Positions 1 through 5,186 of a DNA stretch of 6,270 bases are shown one piece after another. The stretch is from CAZHUM01 sp046484045 (GTDB lineage Archaea; Thermoplasmatota; Thermoplasmata; Halarchaeoplasmatales; Halarchaeoplasmataceae). The stretch's first letter is position 1; each line of letters starts with the position of its first letter. The notes beneath the pieces are model-generated. The model was not told the DNA's origin and did no database searches. It saw only the letters and a list, made by a program, of their open reading frames with translations. The stretch lies in NCBI GenBank assembly GCA_046484045.1, contig JAWOBZ010000065.1:1-6270 (forward strand), given 5' to 3'. The translations under genes were made by a program, and so were the position numbers.

Positions 1-1328
1 GCTTCGTACTGCGTAGTGATGCCGCGTTTATAGATAGAGAATTTGTTCTCATCCGGGAAGGGAGAGCCGTATATCTTCACCTCGGAATCATAAGGAAGAC
101 CTATGGAGTCCTTGTACTCGTCCATGGGTTCCAATGTAGCGGATTGATGGATGCTGCACCAACAGTGATTGAGCGCTTCGGTTATCCTGCTTGGATCCAG
201 GCAGAATCCTTCCAGACTAGGGTTATCTCCACCGTTCACCAGCTTGATGTACTCCGCCCTATTCACCGAGATCCAGAATGAAAGGAACTCTGCTAGAGAG
301 TGAATATAAGACCTGGGAAGTTTTTTTGCATCTCTCCTGTTCTGCTGGACTATCTCTCCGTGTATCTTGAGGTCCTTGATGAGAGATTTGAACTGCTGGG
401 TGTTCAACCCCAGCGTGTGGAGCAGCTCCGTTCTCAGCTCGTTGGGGGGTATCAGCCCGTCCTCATCGACGACGAACTCGTCCACTATATCGAGTAGGAT
501 ATTGAGAAGAAGACGCGTGAAGGTGGATATCTTTATGTCCTCGTATATATCCGGATCGCCGAATTCCCGCCCCTCGCCGATAGCTCTTTCCAGAGTTATC
601 GTGCTGATCTCCCCCGATGCGAGTTCCCTAGCGTAATCCGGGAGGTTGTGCGCCTCGTCAACCACCACGATCAGATCGTCCATCTCGACGTCCCACCATT
701 CCAAAAGCCTTCTTCTTATGAACGGCATGAAGAAATATATGTAGGGAGCGGTGACCAGGAGTGCGTCGGGGATCAGTGCTTTACCCATCTCGTAGGCGCA
801 GATATTGTTCTTTCGACAGTGATCCAAGAACTCGTCCACCGTCGGTATATTGTCCTTACACCATCCTCTTACGTCATCGATATCACACTCCAGAAGGCCG
901 CCGTAGTAAGGACAACTGTAATTCTTCTTACCCTCGCCGTAGGCCTCGATGACCTCCTTTTTCCTGTCACTGCAGTACTTGGACAGTTCGTCAGCAGTCC
1001 CCTTCAGCAGTTCCTCGTCGTTCAGGGCAAGAAGGCATGTGTTGTTCCTCCCCTGGAGACCCAACCCGTAGAACCCTCCGATGGTCCGGAGTTCATTGAT
1101 AACCTGCTTCTGCTGTGAATTCGTCCTTGTGAGATAGAGAACCTTTTTATCGTGTTTATCAGCGTACTCGAGCACGGGTGTGAGAGTGCAGACGGTCTTA
1201 CCCGAACCGGTAGCGGCTTGATATACCATGGAAACCCCTTGATCCAGACAAGAATAGATATCATCGACTATCTCTCCTTGATTCTTCCTGGGTTCGTAGG
1301 GGAACAGATCCTCTAATTCCTTTCTCAT
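1..1328 (-). CDS. XPD/Rad3-family Fe-S DNA helicase (3'-truncated by window edge)
   Basis: Superfamily 2 DNA helicase of the XPD/Rad3 (DEAD_2, Helicase_C_2) type, an ATP-driven 5'-3' helicase family used in DNA repair. Numbering from the upstream ATG at 1346, I read Walker A AATGSGKT at 44-51, VVDEAHN (DEAH box) around 230-233, and QSATLEP around 401-407 opening helicase domain 2. Four cysteines sit in the human XPD pattern: RNNTCL (C104), KYCSD (C125), YSCPYY (C145) and NICAYE (C183), so a 4Fe-4S cluster is expected. About 448 codons are present; the rest of helicase domain 2 lies beyond base 1. Two in-frame ATGs compete, at 1346 and 1328. I chose 1328 because a minus-strand TATA-like box at 1358-1365 would start the transcript near 1335, inside the longer reading. 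Neither has a Shine-Dalgarno sequence. It is divergent from the OsmC-uracil glycosylase operon. The family call is strong; the exact subfamily (XPD or a DinG-like relative) is less sure, but the cysteine spacing favours XPD. Confidence 0.93.
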   Translation of the reverse strand, partial: MRKELEDLFPYEPRKNQGEIVDDIYSCLDQGVSMVYQAATGSGKTVCTLTPVLEYADKHDKKVLYLTRTNSQQKQVINELRTIGGFYGLGLQGRNNTCLLALNDEELLKGTADELSKYCSDRKKEVIEAYGEGKKNYSCPYYGGLLECDIDDVRGWCKDNIPTVDEFLDHCRKNNICAYEMGKALIPDALLVTAPYIYFFMPFIRRRLLEWWDVEMDDLIVVVDEAHNLPDYARELASGEISTITLERAIGEGREFGDPDIYEDIKISTFTRLLLNILLDIVDEFVVDEDGLIPPNELRTELLHTLGLNTQQFKSLIKDLKIHGEIVQQNRRDAKKLPRSYIHSLAEFLSFWISVNRAEYIKLVNGGDNPSLEGFCLDPSRITEALNHCWCSIHQSATLEPMDEYKDSIGLPYDSEVKIYGSPFPDENKFSIYKRGITTQYE

Positions 1329-1357
1329 GGTATCTTTGTTGTTCATCGAAGGGGGAG

Positions 1358-1365
1358 TAATAAAA
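1358..1365 (-). promoter_or_regulatory. TATA-like box for the XPD-like helicase gene
   Basis: TTTTATTA on the minus strand, embedded in GC-richer sequence. It is centred 33 bases upstream of the ATG at 1328 but only 15 bases upstream of the ATG at 1346, which supports the shorter, nearly leaderless start. Confidence 0.4.
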
Positions 1366-1403
1366 GGTGATCGGGAGGGTGAGGTGAAAGTGAAACTTCC
1401 CAC

Positions 1404-1415
1404 AATTTATTAAAT
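1404..1415 (+). promoter_or_regulatory. TATA box for the OsmC-uracil glycosylase operon
   Basis: AATTTATTAAAT, centred about 32 bases upstream of the ATG at 1442. That predicts a transcript starting at or just before the start codon, as in leaderless archaeal mRNAs. No Shine-Dalgarno sequence precedes this ATG. Confidence 0.55.
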
Positions 1416-1441
1416 GTAGAAATCAATTGACCAGCGATAAC

Positions 1442-1879
1442 ATGAGCGACGAAAAACATTTTTCCGTCAATATCGAACACCTGGAAGACTACCAGTTCAA
1501 AGTAGAGTTCGAAAAGGAGTCCATGGGCACCATACTTACGGACGAAACAGAGGACGTGGGAGGCGGTGCCCGGGGTCCTCCGCCGAGTAGGTTGTTGGCA
1601 GCGGCCACCTTGAACTGCCTCATGGCGAGCCTGATATTCTGCCTGAGTAAAAAGAGGGTGGGGTACGAAGCACTCAAGGGGGAGATCGAAGGAACCGTCG
1701 ACAGAGTCGATGGTAGATGGAGGGTGACGACACTCGACGTGGATATAACATTGAACATAGATGAAGAGGACAAAAAGAAGCTCGACAAGTGCCTGGACAT
1801 CTTCGAAGACTACTGTATCGTCACTCAGAGCGTCACGAACGGGATCGATGTTAATGTGAACGTAGAACCAGAGGTGTAA
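1442..1879 (+). CDS. OsmC/Ohr-family protein (thiol peroxidase-like)
   Basis: Small cytosolic protein of 145 residues, the usual length for the OsmC/Ohr superfamily, whose studied members reduce organic hydroperoxides with a reactive cysteine pair. The family signature is visible: a Gly-rich lead-in and RGPPPSRLLAAATLNCL at about 44-60 with the first catalytic Cys at 59, then a second Cys at 125 in EDYCIVTQS where the family has CPVS-like sequence. Extra cysteines lie at 67 and 117. The Glu that usually follows the GPxP turn (PEEL or MEL) is replaced by Ser-Arg, so activity may differ from classical Ohr/OsmC. I chose ATG 1442; an in-frame TTG at 1427 would add five residues but lies at or before the predicted transcript start. 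It is first in an operon; its stop codon sits between the Shine-Dalgarno sequence and the start of the next gene. The specific substrate is unknown. OsmC-like proteins without demonstrated peroxidase activity also exist. Confidence 0.88.
   Translation: MSDEKHFSVNIEHLEDYQFKVEFEKESMGTILTDETEDVGGGARGPPPSRLLAAATLNCLMASLIFCLSKKRVGYEALKGEIEGTVDRVDGRWRVTTLDVDITLNIDEEDKKKLDKCLDIFEDYCIVTQSVTNGIDVNVNVEPEV
1871..1876 (+). promoter_or_regulatory. Shine-Dalgarno sequence for the family 4 uracil-DNA glycosylase
   Basis: GAGGTG matches the archaeal 16S rRNA 3' end (anti-SD core CACCTC) over six bases. It lies at the very end of the OsmC gene, overlapping its last sense codons. Five bases (TAAAA, which includes the OsmC stop) separate it from the codon ATC at 1882. 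This is the main evidence for where the glycosylase gene begins, because no ATG, GTG or TTG is available nearby in frame. Confidence 0.6.
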
Positions 1880-1881
1880 AA

Positions 1882-2457
1882 ATCGTACAGAAAACCCTGT
1901 TTGAAGATGATGATAACCTCGATAAAATAGTCGACGAGGTAAAAAACTGTACTAAATGTCCACTCCACAAGAGCAGGACACATGCAGTCCCCGGTGAAGG
2001 CGACAAGCAGGCGGACCTGATGCTGATAGGCGAAGGACCCGGGGAGCAGGAGGACGAAATTGGGCGGCCATTTGTGGGGAGAGCGGGAAAACTACTTGAG
2101 GAACTCCTAGCTTACGTCGGACTATCCAGAGAGGAAGTCTTCATAACCAACGTGGTCAAATGCAGACCTCCAGACAATCGTGATCCACGTAAAAGTGAGA
2201 TCGAAACATGCAACCCGTATCTTCAGAGGCAGATAAGACTGATACGACCCAAGATAATGTGCACATTGGGCAACCACGCCACCAAGACCATCATAGGTAA
2301 AACAGGCATCACAAAGATTCACGGAAAGAAGTTCGAAAAGGACGGAAGGACCGTCGTCCCTCTCTACCATCCAGCCGCTGGACTCTACGATCCCAACAAG
2401 ATCCCCGAGATGAAAGAAGACTTCAAGAACTTAGTCAAGCTCGTCGAATCGAAGTAA
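1882..2457 (+). CDS. Family 4 uracil-DNA glycosylase with apparent ATC start codon
   Basis: Fe-S uracil-DNA glycosylase (UDGa/family 4), which removes uracil from DNA to start base excision repair. Counting ATC 1882 as residue 1, the protein is 191 residues, normal for the family. The four cluster cysteines are C23 and C26 (NCTKC), C94 (VVKCRPP) and C110; the 68- and 16-residue gaps fit the known family pattern. Motif A GEGPGEQE is at 51-58, followed by GRPFVGRAGKLL; the catalytic-loop motif YHPAAGL has its His at 163. The frame is open back to a stop at 1852-1854, but none of ATG, GTG or TTG occurs in it before ATG 2020, and starting there would delete C23, C26 and the VPGEG segment. The Shine-Dalgarno sequence at 1871-1876 points to ATC 1882 (CTG 1897 is a weaker option). 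A single-base error (ATG read as ATC) would also explain it. Second gene of the OsmC operon, translationally coupled. Function is certain at family level; the start is unusual. Confidence 0.92.
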   Translation: MVQKTLFEDDDNLDKIVDEVKNCTKCPLHKSRTHAVPGEGDKQADLMLIGEGPGEQEDEIGRPFVGRAGKLLEELLAYVGLSREEVFITNVVKCRPPDNRDPRKSEIETCNPYLQRQIRLIRPKIMCTLGNHATKTIIGKTGITKIHGKKFEKDGRTVVPLYHPAAGLYDPNKIPEMKEDFKNLVKLVESK

Positions 2458-2458
2458 A

Positions 2459-2469
2459 TTTTATTTATA
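2459..2469 (+). promoter_or_regulatory. TATA box for tRNA-Ile
   Basis: TTTTATTTATA begins two bases after the glycosylase stop codon and is centred about 32 bases upstream of the first tRNA base. The same T-rich stretch may also help end the upstream operon transcript. Confidence 0.55.
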
Positions 2470-2495
2470 CCCCTCTCTTAAGCGGTACTCCCAAT

Positions 2496-2570
2496 GGGCC
2501 CATGGCATAGGTTGGTTAGCGCGTCCGGCTGATAACCGGGAGGTCGAGAGTTCAAATCTCTCTGGGCCCA
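2496..2570 (+). tRNA. tRNA-Ile (anticodon GAT)
   Basis: Cloverleaf of 75 bases. Acceptor GGGCCCA (2496-2502) pairs fully with TGGGCCC (2563-2569), followed by discriminator A. The anticodon stem TCCGG/CCGGG closes the loop CTGATAA, with anticodon GAT at 2531-2533, reading AUC/AUU isoleucine codons. The T arm is GAGAG-TTCAAAT-CTCTC with a five-base variable loop. The D stem GCAT/GCGC contains one A-C mismatch (12-23) and a G-T pair. There is no intron and no encoded CCA (TAC follows), so CCA must be added after transcription. It has its own promoter upstream and a pyrimidine-rich end downstream, and is convergent with the acetyltransferase gene. Confidence 0.96.
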
Positions 2571-2575
2571 TACAA

Positions 2576-2592
2576 CCTTTCTCTATCTTTTT
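2576..2592 (+). terminator. Pyrimidine/T-tract terminator after tRNA-Ile
   Basis: The stretch CCTTTCTCTATCTTTTT follows the tRNA by five bases, with no hairpin. It resembles the T-rich intrinsic termination signals of archaea. It reaches the stop codon of the convergent acetyltransferase gene. Confidence 0.45.
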
Positions 2593-3823
2593 AAAAGTCC
2601 CAGTCCGGATGAGGTTTTGGCACTCTCAACACATCGTCCAACTCTTTAAGGAGGTCAACCGGACCATCCAGTTCATCGGTGATATGAAGACCGGTTGCAG
2701 GCTGCACCCCCAACCACATCCTGGTGAACACTCCAACGGAGGCTTTCAACGTGGGCAGATTACTTTTATTGCCTTTTACAGCTCTGGAATCCCTGCCCAA
2801 AGTCACTATGTAATCGCCCGAGATCCCCCTCCACGGTGATTCTTCATCCAGCAGTTCTTCGATGGGGTCTTTCAGTTTCAAGTTGAATCTAACCTGCTCA
2901 CCCGATAATTTGGTCTTTCTCAAGCACTCCTCTAGATCGAGTATCCTCACCTGCCAGTAAGCGGTCGCTCTCATCTTGTTTTCGTACTCTGATTTACTGG
3001 TTATGGTCCTGTACTGGAAGGGTTTGTTAAGTAGATCCTGCATCTGTATCCCCTGGGGTTCTCTCATACCTACCAATCTGACCTGATCCGCCATACTCTT
3101 CAACAGAGACATCAGTTCTAGGAATTCTTCCCTGTCGTGGTAGCAGAGCCATCTTACCCAGTAGGGACCACGTTCGACCTTTTCTGGATTGATGTAAACG
3201 TGGTGACTCAATTCACCCTCTTCGTCGTAATAGCCCAGACCGAAGCTCTCCTTTCTATAGCTCAATTCGGTCCTGGTAAAGTCTGGCTTGAAAATATTGG
3301 TGTGTCCGTGACCCCGCATCCTATTCAATCTACCTTCATGTATCTTCTTCCAATCATCCTTACCCAATCTACTGGGGATCCGTGGTTTTATATCGATGTC
3401 CAAAGTTCCGGGATCAAAACTCACCCAATTTTCGTAGCTACCGGTCCCGAATCCAAGGCGGTTGTAAAATCCCTGCTCGAACATACCCAGTCCTGAAACG
3501 GCGGCACCTTCAGTAGCATCCTGAGCCACTGCTAGAGCCGTTAATTTGGCGGCGAACCCCTGCTTCCTGGCGATACGGCTGGTGGTAACGCTGCTGACAC
3601 AGGAGAACGGCAGTTCTTCATCTAGGTATCTCATATCCCCCTTCCAATCTACGACCAGACATTCAGCGTCTCCGTTCATCTCGGCGACTAGGGCTCTGTC
3701 ACTGCCCTCGACGAACGACTTCATGTTGTCTTCCTTCCCCTCTCTAAGCCATCCTGTCTCTTTCCATATACGGGCAATCGAATTCCCGTCTTTTTCTCGG
3801 TCGAACTCTCGGAATTTGTTCAT
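2591..3823 (-). CDS. Eis-like GNAT-family N-acetyltransferase
   Basis: Protein of 410 residues, with the length and arrangement of the Eis family: an N-terminal GNAT domain, a second GNAT-like domain and a C-terminal SCP2-like domain. These use acetyl-CoA to acetylate amines; mycobacterial Eis modifies aminoglycosides and protein lysines, but the substrate here is unknown. Numbering from ATG 3823, the beta-strand and CoA-binding loop VSSVTTSRIARKQGFAAKL spans about 76-94, and GFYNRLGFG follows at about 118-126. Its Tyr (120) matches the position of the catalytic Tyr126 of mycobacterial Eis. The protein ends PHPDWDF; in Eis the terminal Phe carboxylate is the proposed general base, so the terminal Phe here is suggestive. 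An in-frame GTG at 3832 adds three residues and fits the TATA spacing slightly better (about 30 versus 39 bases); I kept the ATG. Single-gene transcript, convergent with tRNA-Ile; only 20 bases separate the two, so readthrough would be antisense to the tRNA. Confidence 0.86.
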   Translation of the reverse strand: MNKFREFDREKDGNSIARIWKETGWLREGKEDNMKSFVEGSDRALVAEMNGDAECLVVDWKGDMRYLDEELPFSCVSSVTTSRIARKQGFAAKLTALAVAQDATEGAAVSGLGMFEQGFYNRLGFGTGSYENWVSFDPGTLDIDIKPRIPSRLGKDDWKKIHEGRLNRMRGHGHTNIFKPDFTRTELSYRKESFGLGYYDEEGELSHHVYINPEKVERGPYWVRWLCYHDREEFLELMSLLKSMADQVRLVGMREPQGIQMQDLLNKPFQYRTITSKSEYENKMRATAYWQVRILDLEECLRKTKLSGEQVRFNLKLKDPIEELLDEESPWRGISGDYIVTLGRDSRAVKGNKSNLPTLKASVGVFTRMWLGVQPATGLHITDELDGPVDLLKELDDVLRVPKPHPDWDF

Positions 3824-3855
3824 ATATAACACAACTTGTTGTTCCTTTCAACCAT

Positions 3856-3868
3856 CTAATATTTAAAA
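3856..3868 (-). promoter_or_regulatory. TATA-like box for the Eis-like acetyltransferase gene
   Basis: Minus-strand TTTAAATATTAG, about 30 bases from GTG 3832 and 39 from ATG 3823. It is preceded by a T-tract that may terminate transcription arriving from further upstream on the same strand. Confidence 0.45.
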
Positions 3869-3880
3869 AAATTGGTAAAA
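3864..3880 (-). terminator. Minus-strand T-tracts (possible terminator of an upstream small RNA)
   Basis: On the minus strand this reads TTTTTACCAATTTTTTT, two T-runs separated by six bases, resembling archaeal intrinsic termination signals. It lies downstream of the AT-rich TATA block at 4021-4048 and immediately upstream of the acetyltransferase promoter, so it could separate a small transcript from the gene. Confidence 0.3.
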
Positions 3881-4020
3881 AGTGGAAAAGGTTTTTGGGG
3901 TTTTCATCCCCCTTACCCCTTACTTAATTCCACAAGCCGTAGAAGACCCGGGTCGGGGACAGGTCGTATGAGTTTTTCGGTTTTCCATTCATCTTATCAC
4001 TGATCTAACAAAGGGGGCGG
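3881..4020 (-). other. Candidate non-coding RNA or long leader in the purM-acetyltransferase gap
   Basis: This non-coding stretch shows no convincing protein frame. On the minus strand it is bounded upstream by a strong AT/TATA block (4021-4048) and downstream by T-tracts (3864-3880). The body is richer in GC than its flanks. It contains the perfect palindrome GACCCGGGTC (3945-3954), a possible hairpin GGGG(3897-3900)/CCCC(3908-3911) with a seven-base loop and an outer AAGG/CCTT pairing, and a tandem CCCCTTA at 3909-3922. I could not match it to a named RNA family: no clear C/D box pair or tRNA-like fold. An extended leader of the acetyltransferase mRNA is an equal alternative. Confidence 0.25.
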
Positions 4021-4048
4021 GTATATATATAAATATTTGAATATATAA
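4021..4048. promoter_or_regulatory. AT-rich TATA block of unknown target
   Basis: A run of about 28 bases made almost only of A and T (TATATATAAATATTTGAATATATA core), directly next to the GC-rich AAGGGGGCGGG at 4010-4020. TATA-like sequence can be read on both strands. A plus-strand transcript would run straight into antisense of purM; a minus-strand one would cover the candidate RNA region. Which, if either, is used cannot be told from sequence. Confidence 0.35.
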
Positions 4049-4059
4049 ATTGATAAATG

Positions 4060-4107
4060 CAAAATGGGAAAGGATTACTGCAACTGTAAAGTTGATGAAC
4101 CTTTTTA
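4060..4107 (-). terminator. Possible purM transcript end
   Basis: Just past the purM stop, the minus strand carries a five-base-pair hairpin, CAACT/AGTTG with a four-base loop (4081-4094), followed by pyrimidine-rich sequence with CCTTTCCCATTTT. The stem is weak and archaea often use T-rich sequence without hairpins, so this is tentative. Confidence 0.25.
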
Positions 4108-5100
4108 TCAGTAAGATAGATCCTTATCCAGCAGCTTGACTCCCTCTCCCTTTACCACTGACCCGACTATCTTCCCTCCGCTGAACTCGGAGGCATCCTC
4201 AGCTTCTTCAGCCGGCACCACCATGCAGTATCCCATACCCATGTTGAAGGTCTGGTACATCTCCTTATCAGAAATATTTCCTTCTTCCTGGAGAAGATCG
4301 AAGATCGGCTGCGGCTTCAATGGATCGTCGATGACATAACCGTACGCACCGTTGATCCTCTTGATGTTCCTGAGTCCGCCACCGGTTATGTTCGCCATCC
4401 CTTTGATATGGAATTTTCGGACAGCCTTCAAGACCGTTTTAACGTATATTTCCGTCGGTTCAAGCAGTACTTCTCCCAGCACACCGAAATCCAGCTCATC
4501 GTGATAATCATATTTCGAAACTTCTACTACCTTTCGAGCCAGTGTAAATCCGTTAGAATGTACACCGGAACTTGGCAGCCCTACGATCTTGTCGCCCTCT
4601 TTCACTCCGCCCCCTTCGATGATATCATCTTTTTTTATGAAACCCAGAGCCGTACCGGCGAGGTCGAATCCTTTAACTATATCACCCAGTGTGGCAGTCT
4701 CCCCTCCGATCAGAGTCATGTTGGAAAGCTCGGCACCCTTCTCCAGTCCCTTGGCGATCTCTTTCATCAGTTCTGGATCCGGCTCTTCGACGGCCAGATA
4801 ATCAACGAACGCCAGCGGTTCCGCACCGTGACAGATAGTATCATTGACGTTCATGGCGATGCAGTCTATGCCCACCGTGTCCCACTTCTTCATCTCGTCT
4901 GCGATCAGCAGTTTCGTACCAACACCGTCGGTACACAAAGTCAGAGCGTAGTCTCCAAAATCTACGAGACCTGTAAACTCACTCTTAAGAGGAGCTCCTA
5001 TCCCCTTTCTGCCGAAGGAAACGATATCCTTCAAAGCAGACACGGCTTCCTCTTCCTTATCGATGTCGACCCCGGCATCCTTGTAGCTTAAACCTTCCAT
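4108..5100 (-). CDS. purM: Phosphoribosylformylglycinamidine cyclo-ligase (AIR synthetase)
   Basis: Fifth step of de novo purine synthesis: ATP-dependent ring closure of formylglycinamidine ribonucleotide (FGAM) to aminoimidazole ribonucleotide (AIR), in the cytosol. The protein is 330 residues, close to the family's usual 340. Landmarks in order are YKDAGVDI near the N-terminus (6-13), DGVGTKLL (58-65), NVNDTICHGAEPLAFVDY (84-101), GGETATLGD (around 132-140), GLPSSGVHSNGFTLARK (about 174-190), NITGGGLRNIKRI (about 239-251, the family's HITGGG with His replaced by Asn) and FNMGMGY near 285-291. All support an intact enzyme. ATG 5100 is chosen because the family N-terminus begins just here; a TATA box about 26 bases upstream implies a leaderless mRNA, and there is no Shine-Dalgarno sequence. 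It is divergent from the metallophosphoesterase-fold gene with an 86-base gap and stands alone on its strand; no other purine gene is in the window. Confidence 0.97.
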   Translation of the reverse strand: MEGLSYKDAGVDIDKEEEAVSALKDIVSFGRKGIGAPLKSEFTGLVDFGDYALTLCTDGVGTKLLIADEMKKWDTVGIDCIAMNVNDTICHGAEPLAFVDYLAVEEPDPELMKEIAKGLEKGAELSNMTLIGGETATLGDIVKGFDLAGTALGFIKKDDIIEGGGVKEGDKIVGLPSSGVHSNGFTLARKVVEVSKYDYHDELDFGVLGEVLLEPTEIYVKTVLKAVRKFHIKGMANITGGGLRNIKRINGAYGYVIDDPLKPQPIFDLLQEEGNISDKEMYQTFNMGMGYCMVVPAEEAEDASEFSGGKIVGSVVKGEGVKLLDKDLSY

Positions 5101-5119
5101 ATTAACCGATAGAAAACAC

Positions 5120-5134
5120 TTATTTATTAATTTT
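5120..5134 (-). promoter_or_regulatory. TATA box for purM
   Basis: Minus-strand AAAATTAATAAATAA, centred about 26 bases upstream of the purM ATG, which predicts transcription starting at the start codon. Confidence 0.6.
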
Positions 5135-5151
5135 GAGCACTTTCAATCACA

Positions 5152-5163
5152 ATTTTCTAATAT
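5152..5163 (+). promoter_or_regulatory. TATA-like box for the phosphoesterase-fold/UbiD operon
   Basis: ATTTTCTAATAT, centred about 29 bases upstream of ATG 5187; no Shine-Dalgarno sequence precedes that ATG. Together with the purM box it makes a compact back-to-back promoter region with little room for separate operators. Confidence 0.5.
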
Positions 5164-5186
5164 GTCCCTTCATTATGTAAACTAAG

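Noticed and set aside
648..1118. Plus-strand open frame of about 156 codons
   Set aside because: It lies antisense to the helicase gene, whose Walker, DEAH and cysteine motifs are unmistakable; the antisense translation shows no recognisable domain.
1427..1441. TTG start for the OsmC-family gene
   Set aside because: It lies at or before the transcript start predicted from the TATA box, has no Shine-Dalgarno sequence, and the ATG at 1442 gives the normal family length.
1442..2457. OsmC-glycosylase fusion through programmed frameshifting, to explain the missing start codon
   Set aside because: The frames differ by -1, but no slippery heptamer is present before the OsmC stop, and a Shine-Dalgarno sequence at the right spacing makes separate initiation simpler.
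3945..3954. GACCCGGGTC palindrome as a regulator operator
   Set aside because: It is short, single-copy in the window and far from any TATA box whose gene is certain; kept only as part of the candidate RNA region.
4091..4110. Box C/D guide RNA suggested by TTGATGA
   Set aside because: No properly placed CTGA box or C'/D' pair was found, and the sequence overlaps the purM 3' end.
4408..5091. Plus-strand open frame of about 227 codons
   Set aside because: It is antisense to purM across conserved motif blocks; its length is explained by purM codon usage and no family is recognisable.
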